Shown piece by piece: positions 43,390 through 51,916 of a DNA stretch of 64,000 nucleotides (positions within the stretch are counted from its first letter, which is position 1; every line of letters starts with the position of its first letter). The position numbers were made by a program, and so were the translations under genes. Under the pieces are notes generated by a model, which saw nothing but the letters and a program-made list of their open reading frames with translations, was not told the DNA's origin and ran no database searches. This DNA is from Hyphomicrobiales bacterium (GTDB lineage Bacteria > Pseudomonadota > Alphaproteobacteria > Rhizobiales > Rhizobiaceae): NCBI GenBank assembly GCA_900472395.1, contig UCHV01000039.1:362-64361 (forward strand), given 5' to 3'.

Positions 43390-44301
43390 TCATTCTACCG
43401 CTTGGGTCGAATTCGCAAATTCTACGAGATCTTTGTTGAAGCGAGAGGCTTCCTCCAGAAAAGGCGCGTGGCCTGAGTTGGGAAAGACCTTTGACTGCAC
43501 GTTTGGATTGAGCTCCTTCGCGCGTGAGATGCTGGCGCCGGTCACGACCAGATTGTCTTTGCCACCGTAAAGCAGCAACACGGGCACCCGAGCTTTCGGA
43601 AGGCCATTTGCTACATCAACAGTCATTGATGGTACCGTTTTTGTCATCACCCAAGACGCCATTGCAGCATTCGACAGTAGTCGCTCGAAGGTCGCCGCAT
43701 CGGGTTGCGTGTGAAAGCATAGAGCAAGGAAGGTGCGTACCGCATCGAGGTGCGTTTTCAGATCATCGGATGCCAGCCGGGCATAGACCTCGGGATGGGG
43801 CGTGATGAGAGCCGAAGTGAGCTCGATGACGCCATCTACATAGACGATGCCCCCAACTTGTTCGTCACCATAGGCAGCAAGATAGTTCGAAATGACCACA
43901 CCACCCAGCGACCATCCTACAATAATCGGCTCTTTGGCGTCGCTCGCTCTGAGCACAGCGGCAAGATCATCAGCCCAACGACGCCCGTCTTGATAGGCCT
44001 CTGCGTCATTCGGCTTATCCGATTGCCCGTGGCCGCGAAGATCATAGGTGATCATCCGGTATTGCTGCAGCTCTGGGCTGCTTGTCTGCTCTTCCCAATT
44101 GAGGCGGCTCCCGAGCAGGCCGTGGATGAAGACAATCGGTTTGCCGTCAGGATTTCCACTTTCCTGAACGGCGATCTCGACCCTATCCGTCGACTCTACA
44201 GTATAGTTCTTTCCGGCAGCGTATGCCGCCGACGCCGAAAACACGATCAGGACTGCAAGATTCAGCGCACACGGCAGTCCGGTTAAGCTCAACAATCTCA
44301 T
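43390..44301 (-). CDS. Secreted alpha/beta-hydrolase
   Basis: This 303-residue protein has a signal peptide (ALNLAVLIVFSASAAYA) followed by an alpha/beta-hydrolase fold. FIHGLLGSRLNWEEQ is the oxyanion region, GWSLGGVVISNYLA near residue 150 is the nucleophile elbow with Ser, YGGKDNLV carries the acid and SGHAPFLEE the His. It is related to haloperoxidase/epoxide-hydrolase-like esterases. It is divergent from a TetR regulator, which may control it. The substrate is unknown. Confidence 0.85.
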   Translation of the reverse strand: MRLLSLTGLPCALNLAVLIVFSASAAYAAGKNYTVESTDRVEIAVQESGNPDGKPIVFIHGLLGSRLNWEEQTSSPELQQYRMITYDLRGHGQSDKPNDAEAYQDGRRWADDLAAVLRASDAKEPIIVGWSLGGVVISNYLAAYGDEQVGGIVYVDGVIELTSALITPHPEVYARLASDDLKTHLDAVRTFLALCFHTQPDAATFERLLSNAAMASWVMTKTVPSMTVDVANGLPKARVPVLLLYGGKDNLVVTGASISRAKELNPNVQSKVFPNSGHAPFLEEASRFNKDLVEFANSTQAVE

Positions 44302-44457
44302 CCAATAATAACCATAGCTTATAGCCAGGCCCTTTCCACATATCTGGAATTCAGGCCGCAGCTGAGAATAGGGGCGCGACCGCCATCGCCTTATTTGTAT
44401 CGATCGCTAAACAATAGCAACTTGATTTGCGATGTCAATTCGTCTTTAGTGATCACT

Positions 44458-45087
44458 ATGGATAAGATCATTCGTAAGCGGCGCAGCGTTCCTCGGACTT
44501 TCGACAGAGACAAAGCCATCGATACCGCGATGCGTCTGTTCTGGCGACACGGCTACGAGGGGGTATCTCTGAACGATCTCACCTCGGCAATTGGCGTTGC
44601 TCCGCCAAGCCTCTACGCGGCGTTTGGCAGCAAGGCAGGCCTGTACCGAGAGGCGCTTGATCGATATTTCGGCATGCAGGGCGCATTGACTGGTCTCGAC
44701 GGCGCACCCGACTTGCCGCAAGCTATAGCAACGATATTGCACAACGCGGTGGACGCAGTGACCTCGCCAGAAGGGGAGCGCGGCTGCATGATCTCGAGCG
44801 GAATGGTGAATAGTGCGTCGGAGCATTCCGAGCTCGCACGGGAACTGACTGCACGGCGAGATGACATGCGTAGTTTGATCTCAAATGCTCTGCTCCGTTG
44901 GATCGACAGGGCACACGCTGACACTCTCGCCCGTTATCTCGTGACCGTCTTGCAAGGACTGTCTGTGCAGGCCAGAGACGGCGCAACCCAGGACGAACTA
45001 AAAGAAGTCGTTGATCAAGTCGTGGCGGGTATTCGCGCGACATTGCCACCTAGACCTGCGGGCCAAAGTGTTGTCTTCAGTGATTGA
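44458..45087 (+). CDS. TetR/AcrR-family transcriptional regulator
   Basis: The 209-residue repressor begins MDKIIRKRRSVPRTFDRDKA. Its helix-turn-helix reads GVSLNDLTSAIGVAPPSLYA followed by AFGSKAGLYREALDRYF, the AcrR-like form with a C-terminal ligand domain ending near VVDQVVAGIRA. I start at the ATG at 44458 because upstream residues do not fit the family. It is divergent from the hydrolase gene and is the likely regulator of it. Confidence 0.88.
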   Translation: MDKIIRKRRSVPRTFDRDKAIDTAMRLFWRHGYEGVSLNDLTSAIGVAPPSLYAAFGSKAGLYREALDRYFGMQGALTGLDGAPDLPQAIATILHNAVDAVTSPEGERGCMISSGMVNSASEHSELARELTARRDDMRSLISNALLRWIDRAHADTLARYLVTVLQGLSVQARDGATQDELKEVVDQVVAGIRATLPPRPAGQSVVFSD

Positions 45088-45315
45088 GGCTGTCCAACCG
45101 AAACAGGCTGCTCTGGTCGAGCCGATTGTTGGGGGATCGTCAGCGCACTGATCACCACAGCTCCGCGCGTCCGCGTCATACTCGAATCCTCGGAACATTC
45201 TTGCCGGACGCTACGCCGCACACGTCGACTGATCGGAATGTTTCTGAATGAAAGGGCACGACCGCACGACTAGCAAAGACCCTCGCGAGACAGATCAAGC
45301 TCGCTAAGCCCAATT

Positions 45316-45545
45316 TACTTGCCACCCGGAAATGCCGAGAGCGCCTGTTCCGCCACAGCCCGCAACGCTTCGGCTAAAACCCGCCTTGGCTTGCACAGCC
45401 ATGCCGTGAAGGATGGCGAGCACAAATTTCGCCAGCGTGTCGGGGTTCACCGTCGGCGGCATGTCAACCTCCGCCTTTGCCCGTATGAAACGCTCACGCA
45501 TCATCGCCAAGCTGTACCTGCCACGAGCAACAGGTGGCTACCTCC
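45316..45545 (-). pseudogene. TetR regulator, C-terminal fragment
   Basis: The minus strand gives GRYSLAMMRERFIRAKAEVD, then NPDTLAKFVLAILHGMAVQA and KAGF. After a one-base frameshift near 45370 it gives AEALRAVAEQALSAFPGGK and a stop. This is the ligand-domain end of a TetR regulator similar in kind to the preceding gene. The DNA-binding half is absent. Confidence 0.65.
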
Positions 45546-45575
45546 CCTCTATATCCACCCCGGGATTGAAGTTCG

Positions 45576-45838
45576 ATGAGACGGCTCCACCCCAAACGAA
45601 GGGATCGCGGCATTAAAACCACCAAGAAGAGCGTCACCATTGTTCGGACTTTCAAGCTTGCCGGGATGACTACACCTCATCTGCCGGGCACCTATGAACT
45701 TCAGATCGATGAAGAGCCGCTTGATGCATGTGGGAGGCCGACCACAAGACGGTGAGGCTGATCTTGACCTCAAATGGCCTGATCGAGGCTTGGCCTATAA
45801 CTGAAGAAGAACTTGAAAGAAAGCTGATACCCACTTGA
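45576..45838 (+). pseudogene. Small rhizobial hypothetical gene with frameshift
   Basis: The first frame gives KKSVTIVRTFKLAGMTTPHL and PGTYELQIDEEPLDAC. A second frame from about 45733 gives RLILTSNGLIEAWPITEEEL before TGA. Together they match a small rhizobial protein pattern in which a GTYEVQTDEE-like strand precedes an E-L-rich C-terminus. The function is unknown. A shift near 45733 prevents one continuous product. Confidence 0.45.
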
Positions 45839-46250
45839 TCACAGCTCGGGGTTTTTGAACGGCGTCAGGATTTTTATGGTCTTGTGAGAAAACCGGATTA
45901 GCGGCATGCCCAGATTTGATCGCTGACACTGGAACATCATATGCCATCGGCATCATAGACATCCGCCGGGTCACGCGCCGATAAAAATGGGATCAAGTCA
46001 GCTGCCGTCATCTTAACGCCTGAGCGAATTCGATGAGTTTTGATTTTGGTAATACTTCTGTCACAATGTGCAGCAGTTCTATCGCGGTACTTCATAATAA
46101 ATTAGCTTCATGCCAGTAACGCTCTATGCTGCGCCAGATTTACAGCATCTCTTTCCAAAATATTAGGTGCAAAATTTAGTACAGTATACGTGTCGAATGT
46201 GCGCGCGCCGGTCGACTAATTCATTTCGATTGGCCGCCATTACGAATTCT
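45839..46250. other. Intergenic stretch before groES, no gene seen
   Basis: The sequence is more AT-rich than its surroundings and holds no supported gene. Its last part must contain the groESL promoter, ending in the CIRCE element. Confidence 0.5.
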
Positions 46251-46277
46251 CTAGCACTCTCACCACTAGACTGCTAA
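46251..46277 (+). promoter_or_regulatory. CIRCE operator (HrcA site)
   Basis: CTAGCACTC-N9-GACTGCTAA matches the CIRCE consensus TTAGCACTC-N9-GAGTGCTAA with one change in each arm and the exact 9-base spacer. It lies about 55 bases before the groES start. HrcA repression released by heat or unfolded protein is the established mode for such sites in alpha-proteobacteria. Confidence 0.85.
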
Positions 46278-46330
46278 CATACATTATCGGGAGCGACCAT
46301 TTGGTTTCGTTGCCGTCGAGGAACTCCAAA

Positions 46331-46627
46331 ATGTTGACTACTGTTTTCCGGCCGTTGCACGACCGCGTCGTCGTGCGTCCTATCGAGGCTGAACCCACGA
46401 CCAAGGGTGGGATCATTATTCCCGACACCGCCAAGGAAAAGCCGCAGGAGGGCGAAATCGTTGCCGCCGGCGCCGGCGCACGCGACGAGAACGGCAAGAT
46501 CGTTCTCCTCGATGTCAAGGCAGGCGACCGCATCCTCTTCGGTAAGTGGTCCGGCACTGAGATCAAGTTCAACGGCGAGGACCTGTTGATCATGAAGGAA
46601 GCCGACGTCATGCGCGTCATCGCCTAA
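46331..46627 (+). CDS. groES: Co-chaperonin GroES
   Basis: The 98-residue GroES starts at MLTTVFRPLHDRVVVRPIEA behind GAGGA. The mobile loop region (EPTTKGGIIIPDTAKEKPQE) and the C-terminal EDLLIMKEADVMRVIA are complete. It forms the heptameric lid of the chaperonin encoded by the next gene and is under CIRCE control. Confidence 0.96.
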   Translation: MLTTVFRPLHDRVVVRPIEAEPTTKGGIIIPDTAKEKPQEGEIVAAGAGARDENGKIVLLDVKAGDRILFGKWSGTEIKFNGEDLLIMKEADVMRVIA

Positions 46628-46689
46628 GCTTCGACCCGCCTTTTTTCCTTTTTATGACGACCATGGGGCAATGGCCCGGGAGTTTTTCC

Positions 46690-48270
46690 ATGTCTGCCAA
46701 ACAAATTATATTCGGCCGTGATGCACGCGAAAAACTGCTGCGCGGCGTCGATATTCTCGCCGACGCTGTGAAAGTCACGCTCGGCCCCAAGGGCCGCAAT
46801 GTGGTGATCGACAAATCCTACGGCGCGCCGCGCATTACAAAGGACGGCGTTACCGTCGCCAAGGAAATCGAACTCGAAGACAAGCTCATGAACATGGGCG
46901 CCCAGATGGTGCGCGAAGTGGCATCAAAGACCAACGATGTCGCCGGCGACGGCACCACGACCGCTACCGTTCTTGCCCAGGCCATCGTTCGCGAAGGCGG
47001 CAAGGCCGTCGCGGCCGGCATGAACCCGATGGATCTGAAGCGTGGCATCGACCTTGCCGTCGCAGCCGTCGTCAAAGACCTGCTGGCCAAGGCGAGAAAG
47101 ATCAATACGTCGGAGGAAATCGCGCAGGTTGGTACTATTTCGGCGAATGGCGAAAAGGAAATTGGTCAATATATCGCCGATGCGATGCAAAAGGTCGGCA
47201 AGGAGGGCGTGATCACTGTCGAGGAAGCCAAAACCGCCGAGACTCAGCTCGAAGTTGTCGAAGGCATGCAGTTCGACCGCGGATATCTCAGCCCCTATTT
47301 CGTCACCAATGCCGAAAAGATGGTCGCTGAGCTGGAAGATGCCTATGTGCTGCTGCACGAGAAGAAGCTTTCCAATCTCCAAGCGATGCTTCCGATCCTT
47401 GAAGCCGTCGTGCAAAGCGGCAAACCGCTCCTGATCATCTCCGAGGATGTTGAGGGCGAAGCTCTCGCAACGCTTGTTGTCAACAAGCTACGCGGCGGCC
47501 TGAAGATCGCTGCCGTCAAGGCCCCAGGCTTCGGTGATCGTCGCAAGGCGATGCTCGAAGATCTCGCCACCCTGACGGGCGGTACGGTCATCTCCGAAGA
47601 CCTCGGCATCAAGCTGGAAACTGTCACGCTTGAAATGCTCGGCCGCGCCAAGAAGGTCTTGATCACCAAGGAAGCGACCACCGTCGTCGATGGCGCGGGC
47701 ACGAAGGCAGATATCGATGGTCGCGTTGCGCAGATCAAGGGCCAAATCGAGGAGACCACATCGGACTACGACCGCGAAAAGCTACAGCAGCGACTCGCCA
47801 AGCTTTCCGGCGGTGTCGCCGTAGTTCGCGTCGGCGGTTCGACGGAAATCGAGGTCAAGGAAAAGAAGGACCGCATCGACGATGCGCTCAACGCAACCCG
47901 CGCGGCGGTAGAAGAAGGCATCGTTCCCGGCGGTGGCACAGCTCTGCTGCGCGCCTCGATCGTCCTTGATATCAAGGGCGAGAACGACGATCAGAATGCC
48001 GGCATCGCTATCATCCGTAAGGCCCTGCAGTCACTGGTACGCCAGATTGCCGAAAATGCTGGTGATGAAGGCTCGATCGTGGTTGGCCGGATTCTCGAAA
48101 GTGACACCGACAATTTCGGTTACAATGCTCAGACATCCGAGTATGGCGACATGATCGCTATGGGTATTGTCGATCCTGTCAAGGTGGTTCGCACCGCCCT
48201 ACAGAATGCCGCTTCAGTCGCAGGCCTTCTGGTGACAACAGAAGCCATGATTGCCGACCTTCCCAGTTAG
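46690..48270 (+). CDS. groEL: Chaperonin GroEL, truncated before its Gly/Met tail
   Basis: All core chaperonin parts are present: VTLGPKGRNVVIDKSYGAP near the N-terminus, the ATP loop VAGDGTTTATVL (residues of about 85-96) and the C-terminal equatorial GGGTALLRA. I start at MSAKQIIFGRDAREKLLRG. The frame ends with LPS and TAG at 48268-48270. Reading on in the same frame gives DAAGGGMPDMGGMM and a second TAG at 48313, the standard flexible tail. The tail is not essential for folding cages but speeds refolding. Rhizobia carry several groESL copies, and this is likely an accessory one. Confidence 0.95.
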   Translation: MSAKQIIFGRDAREKLLRGVDILADAVKVTLGPKGRNVVIDKSYGAPRITKDGVTVAKEIELEDKLMNMGAQMVREVASKTNDVAGDGTTTATVLAQAIVREGGKAVAAGMNPMDLKRGIDLAVAAVVKDLLAKARKINTSEEIAQVGTISANGEKEIGQYIADAMQKVGKEGVITVEEAKTAETQLEVVEGMQFDRGYLSPYFVTNAEKMVAELEDAYVLLHEKKLSNLQAMLPILEAVVQSGKPLLIISEDVEGEALATLVVNKLRGGLKIAAVKAPGFGDRRKAMLEDLATLTGGTVISEDLGIKLETVTLEMLGRAKKVLITKEATTVVDGAGTKADIDGRVAQIKGQIEETTSDYDREKLQQRLAKLSGGVAVVRVGGSTEIEVKEKKDRIDDALNATRAAVEEGIVPGGGTALLRASIVLDIKGENDDQNAGIAIIRKALQSLVRQIAENAGDEGSIVVGRILESDTDNFGYNAQTSEYGDMIAMGIVDPVKVVRTALQNAASVAGLLVTTEAMIADLPS

Positions 48271-48364
48271 GATGCTGCCGGCGGCGGCATGCCTGACATG
48301 GGCGGAATGATGTAGCGCTTATTCTGGAACTTGGATCAGTGAACCGATCATTGAGGAGAATGTC

Positions 48365-48754
48365 ATGGCCGTGCAGAACAGCAAAACATCAATATTCCAG
48401 CGATTTGACATCTATCAGCCCTCCAAAACTATCCTTGTGTGGGCCTGTGTGGCGACGGCGGTCGCGACCATCGTTGTCGGCTTTAACTGGGGCGGCTGGG
48501 TGACGGGCGCGTCCTCAATCCAGACAGCGGCGGCTGCGGGTAAGGCGGCCCGTAAAGAACTCGCATCAGCCATATGCGTCGAACGCTTCAAGGCTGCACC
48601 GGACGCTGCCGGAAAACTGATGGAGTTCAAGGCTCTTTCAGACAGCTACAAAAAGCGTCAATTTGTCGAAGCTGGCGGGTGGGCATCTATGCCGGGGCAG
48701 ACATCGGTCGACAGCAATATCGCCGAAAGCTGCAGCGCGGCGCTCTCCGTCTAG
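48365..48754 (+). CDS. Conserved hypothetical protein with one membrane segment
   Basis: The 129-residue product has a single N-terminal hydrophobic segment (ILVWACVATAVATIVVGFNW near residue 23) followed by an Ala-rich periplasmic part. That part has two Cys residues (SAICVERF and AESCSAAL) that could form a disulfide. GAGGAG precedes the start. Similar short proteins are common in rhizobia, but I know no function. It follows groEL by about 50 bases after the second TAG and may be read through from it. Confidence 0.7.
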   Translation: MAVQNSKTSIFQRFDIYQPSKTILVWACVATAVATIVVGFNWGGWVTGASSIQTAAAAGKAARKELASAICVERFKAAPDAAGKLMEFKALSDSYKKRQFVEAGGWASMPGQTSVDSNIAESCSAALSV

Positions 48755-48780
48755 GGTCGTGTTTGGTGCTATGCAAGCTC

Positions 48781-48802
48781 AGGCGCTCCTGCGGGAGCGC
48801 CT
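48781..48802 (+). terminator. Hairpin terminator after the hypothetical gene
   Basis: AGGCGCTCC and GGAGCGCCT form a perfect 9-bp stem with a 4-base loop, followed by CGTTT. This is a plausible intrinsic terminator for the groESL-hypothetical unit. Confidence 0.6.
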
Positions 48803-48898
48803 CGTTTGGCTGCCTCGCTTTGTCGGTTCCAGGAAGATGAAAACTCATCATCAAGGGATGGCACCCAAAATCTCACGCCATAGACGGGAGGCAGAGTG

Positions 48899-49000
48899 AT
48901 GACGCAACATCTTCAGGCATCACCGGCATATTTATCTGGCGTTTCGAAAATGCGGGCCGAAGCAGGGACGGAAGTTCCTCCTTCTAGATCGGCCGTCTAA
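48899..49000 (+). CDS. Possible 33-residue small protein
   Basis: An ATG at 48899 is preceded by GGGAGGCAG at good spacing and opens a 33-codon frame (MTQHLQASPAYLSGVSKMRA and a short polar tail). No similarity is known to me. It is listed only because of the ribosome binding site. Confidence 0.25.
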   Translation: MTQHLQASPAYLSGVSKMRAEAGTEVPPSRSAV

Positions 49001-49389
49001 TTACGACCCGCGCTTAGCTCTTGAACAGATACGATCAGCCGACCCCCCATACTCGTGCGGTGTAAGTGACTGAAAACGTTTCATAGTGGCTGCCATTTTT
49101 CGATTATCGGCTTCAAGGCCAACGACCCGAACTTGCTTGGGAGGCAACGCAGAGGTGGAAACGCCAGTAGACTTACGATTATGCGACGCGCCCTGCTACT
49201 ATCGGAACTCGTTACGGGATGGCGCAGCAGGCTAATTTGCTGGGCACAGCAGCGTCCAACTCTCGCTCTGAGCGCTGATGTCTCGGTTAGACAGCCGCAG
49301 GCGCGGTACGTTGCGTTGTGGCATAGCAACCTCCTTCGGTTCGACCGCCTCAATATGCTGCAGGAGGACGAGGCGGACCATCCCATCAA
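49001..49389. other. Stretch without a recognisable gene before the IS3 remnant
   Basis: No frame is convincing. Part of it may be decayed IS3 orfA, which should precede the orfB remnant that follows, but I cannot identify its motifs. Confidence 0.3.
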
Positions 49390-50302
49390 TGTTAGGGCCT
49401 GCCACCAAGCGTGACGCTATCGCGCACCTGAAGGCCATCATGGGCCTTTCGGAACGGCGGGCCTGTCAGATCATATCCGCGGACCGAAAGACGATCCGCT
49501 ATCTATCCTCTCGGCCACCGGAGATCGAGCCGCGAGCGAAGTTGCGCGATTTGGCCAATGAGCGACGACGGTTCGGCTACCGACGGCTGTTCATTCTGCT
49601 TCGGCGGGACGGAGAGCCATCCGGTGTCAACCGCATCTACCGGCTCTATCGCGAGGAAGGTCTTCCGTACGCAAGCGCAACGCCAGGCGTCGTGCTGTTG
49701 GCACGCGTGCCCCGATCCTCGTCGAAGCAAAGGCAAATGCCCGCTGGTCACTGGATTTCGTCCACGATCAATTCGCCTGCGGCAAGCGCTTCCGCATCCT
49801 CAATGTGGTCGACGATGTCACGCGCGAATGCCTGGCTGCTATCCCTGATACGTCGATCTCTGGTCGCCGTGTCGCAAGGGAGTTGACGACGCTTGTCGAG
49901 CCACGGGGCAGGCCCGGCATGATTGTTTCAGACAAAGGAACCGAACTGACCTCGAATGCCATCCTTGCCTGGTCGAAGGATCACAAGGTCGAGTGGCATT
50001 ACATCGCGCCGGGAAGGCCAATGCAAAACGGCTATGTCTAGAGTTTCAACAGCCGCATGCGCGACGAGCTGCTCAACGAGAGTTTGTTCTTCGGCCTCGA
50101 TCATGCCCGCAGCGCCATTGCGGAATGGGCGGACGATTACAAACATTTCCGGCCGCACTCGTCGCTCGGATACCAGACCCCGGCCGACTATGCCGGGATC
50201 ATCGCCGCAACCGGCTCCAACGCTACGCAATGTGGAAGCTTCGCGTTTCCGCCGGTTGCTCCCATCGCGCCATGGCGTATCAAAAAACCGCCGAGGCTCT
50301 AA
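49390..50302 (+). mobile_element. IS3-family (IS51-like) orfB remnant
   Basis: The sequence encodes an IS3-family transposase with HTH-like GLSERRACQIISADRKTIRY and DLANERRRFGYRRLFILLRR. After a frameshift near 49675 it gives NARWSLDFVHDQFACGKRFR (first Asp), VVDDVTRECLAAIPDTSISG and IVSDKGTELTSNAILAWSKD (second Asp). At 50039-50041 a TAG stands exactly where the third acid (Glu in the xESFN motif) should be, followed by SFNSRMRDELLNESLFF and the usual RPHSSLGY. A frameshift and a nonsense codon at the catalytic Glu make it dead. Confidence 0.8.
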
Positions 50303-50352
50303 TCGCAGCCGGATGGAACTTCAAACTTCAAACATTTTCTTCTTCAGCCAGC

Positions 50353-50377
50353 GGAACTCTGGCCCTTTTGGCCTGTT
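50353..50377 (+). promoter_or_regulatory. EcfG/RpoE2-type promoter before the DUF982 gene
   Basis: GGAAC-N16-TGTT lies 19 bases upstream of the ATG of the DUF982 frame. The established general-stress consensus in rhizobia is GGAAC, 18-19 bases, TT, which this fits exactly. Confidence 0.7.
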
Positions 50378-50395
50378 AGCGACTCTGAATCGATC

Positions 50396-50686
50396 ATGGA
50401 GTGGATCGCTGTCGAAACAGGGGTGGTGGAAAGGATACTCTTGGAATATGAGGCTTCACATGCTTTTCAACCGCTTCAATTGGCTCAGTATACTAGTGAC
50501 GGCGGCAGCATCGTCAGTTCCGTAGAAGACGCCGCCCGAGCGCTATAAACGGATTGGCCAGAGGATGGGCGTGACCGGTTCTACGAGGCAGTGAAGGCTT
50601 GCCTCGATCAAGTCGTGGAACCAGCATCCGTACGCATTGCTTTCCTTCTGGCTGCACAGAAGGCAGGTAACCTCATTGAATACTAG
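50396..50686 (+). pseudogene. DUF982 family gene with in-frame TAA
   Basis: The frame encodes a DUF982 protein, a small family nearly confined to rhizobia: SIVSSVEDAARAL, then TDWPEDGRDRFYEAVKACLD and IAFLLAAQKAGNLIEY. A TAA at 50546-50548 separates the two parts where Leu (one base away, TTA) is usual. Frame and promoter are otherwise intact, so the lesion looks recent. DUF982 proteins have no known activity but are often stress-induced. Confidence 0.7.
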
Positions 50687-51099
50687 GTGCGGTGTTTTAT
50701 GCACATGTCAGCACGGTTTAACCTTGGACATTTCTTCCTTACCCCACGAACTACGCCAGTTTTGGCAGGTTAATGACCACTCAGGAGGAGCCTTTGACTT
50801 CCGAATTTAGCCCAAATATGGGCTGCCGAAACCGCAGGCCCAAGGCTTACCCCTCTGCGGGAGAGGTCAGCGCTCCGAACCGCCATCGTCGCTGGCCTCG
50901 TTATAGGACGTTGATGTCAGGGCTAGGTGTCGCCGCTCTTTGATGATTTCTCGTGCAGGACGTGCCCGCCAGCCATATGTCCATTCGCCCCGAGTTATCG
51001 TCCGTTCCGGAAGGACAGACAACGGCAGAAACGCTATTAGTCGCTCCGATCTCGCCCTCGCGGAGAATCCGCGCACATTCGAGAGCAAAGAGTTCAGCC
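50687..51099. other. Stretch without a recognisable gene
   Basis: Open frames on both strands are short and lack ribosome binding sites. I see no family match or regulatory motif. Confidence 0.35.
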
Positions 51100-51258
51100 G
51101 TGTTCACCCCAGGATTCTCCAGCGAGTCTGTTGATTTCGAGGAGCAGGCTCGCATCGTAGTTAGTAAGGCCCAGACAGACGGCTACACTGCTCGAGACCT
51201 TGCGGATCATTGTGGGGACAATGTCACCGCTTACATTATGAACAGGGTCAAACGATGA
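51100..51258 (+). CDS. Possible small rhizobial hypothetical protein or its 3' part
   Basis: From a GTG the frame reads VDFEEQARIVVSKAQTDGYT then ARDLADHCGDNVTAYIMNRV. The helix-turn pattern with a late D-L-x-x-Y resembles small acidic rhizobial proteins. No ribosome binding site is visible and the frame is open further upstream, so it may be the end of a decayed gene. Confidence 0.3.
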   Translation: MFTPGFSSESVDFEEQARIVVSKAQTDGYTARDLADHCGDNVTAYIMNRVKR

Positions 51259-51472
51259 ACCGTGCCGAGGACCGCCGCGCAGTGGAGAACGCTCCTTACG
51301 GAGGGTGAGCATTGCAGCTGCCTTAGGTCCCATTGCTTTTATGACAGAGCCCGACGTCGAGTATAGCCCAACGATAACAGCAAACCATCCGGTGTTATTC
51401 ACATCAGCGACCGATGTTCGGGCTCCGTTCTGATGACTTCAGGTATCGCTTAACCTTTTGACAGGAGCACTC

Positions 51473-51655
51473 ATGAGCAAAGACAAAATTGCGCAGGAAG
51501 CCATTGAGGAGACGGGAAAAGAGGTACCGATTGCCTCGCATAACCCCGCCGCAGGTCCTCATGCCAAGCAGCACTTGATGGACAAAAGCAAAACGCCAGG
51601 AACAGGCTCGTTGCCGGACGTCGAAGACGAAAGCATTTCGCCTGGCGGCGGTTGA
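51473..51655 (+). CDS. Small conserved rhizobial hypothetical protein
   Basis: The 60-residue product starts after AGGAGCAC. It has a recognisable rhizobial pattern: EETGKEVPIASHNPAAGPHA, then KTPGTGSLPD and a Gly-rich end. It is hydrophilic and probably disordered. Relatives occur in many Rhizobium and Agrobacterium genomes, often near stress genes, but no function is known to me. Confidence 0.65.
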   Translation: MSKDKIAQEAIEETGKEVPIASHNPAAGPHAKQHLMDKSKTPGTGSLPDVEDESISPGGG

Positions 51656-51894
51656 CGTTGAAGTGCTTCATAAATACGAGGACGGGATCACTCAGCACAT
51701 ACTGCGAGCGTAACGCGTTTCTATTTTTTTGACTGATTGTATTTATTATTCGCGGCGAACTTGGTTGGCTTCCTGCAGTTCGTCATGTGATCAATTCGCT
51801 ACGGTCGTGGCATCTCAAGATATTGAGCCGGTGTCGTGTTTTTTTGGACCTGCCAAGGGCTCGGAGGTCTGGCAATCATAATGGCTTGGGAAAC

Positions 51895-51911
51895 GGGGGG
51901 CTGAGCCCCCC
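51895..51911 (-). terminator. Terminator hairpin after the Mn catalase gene
   Basis: GGGGGGC-TGA-GCCCCCC is a 7-bp GC stem six bases beyond the catalase stop. On the minus strand it is followed by GTTTCCC. The position fits an intrinsic or bidirectional terminator. Confidence 0.55.
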
Positions 51912-51916
51912 GGCCT

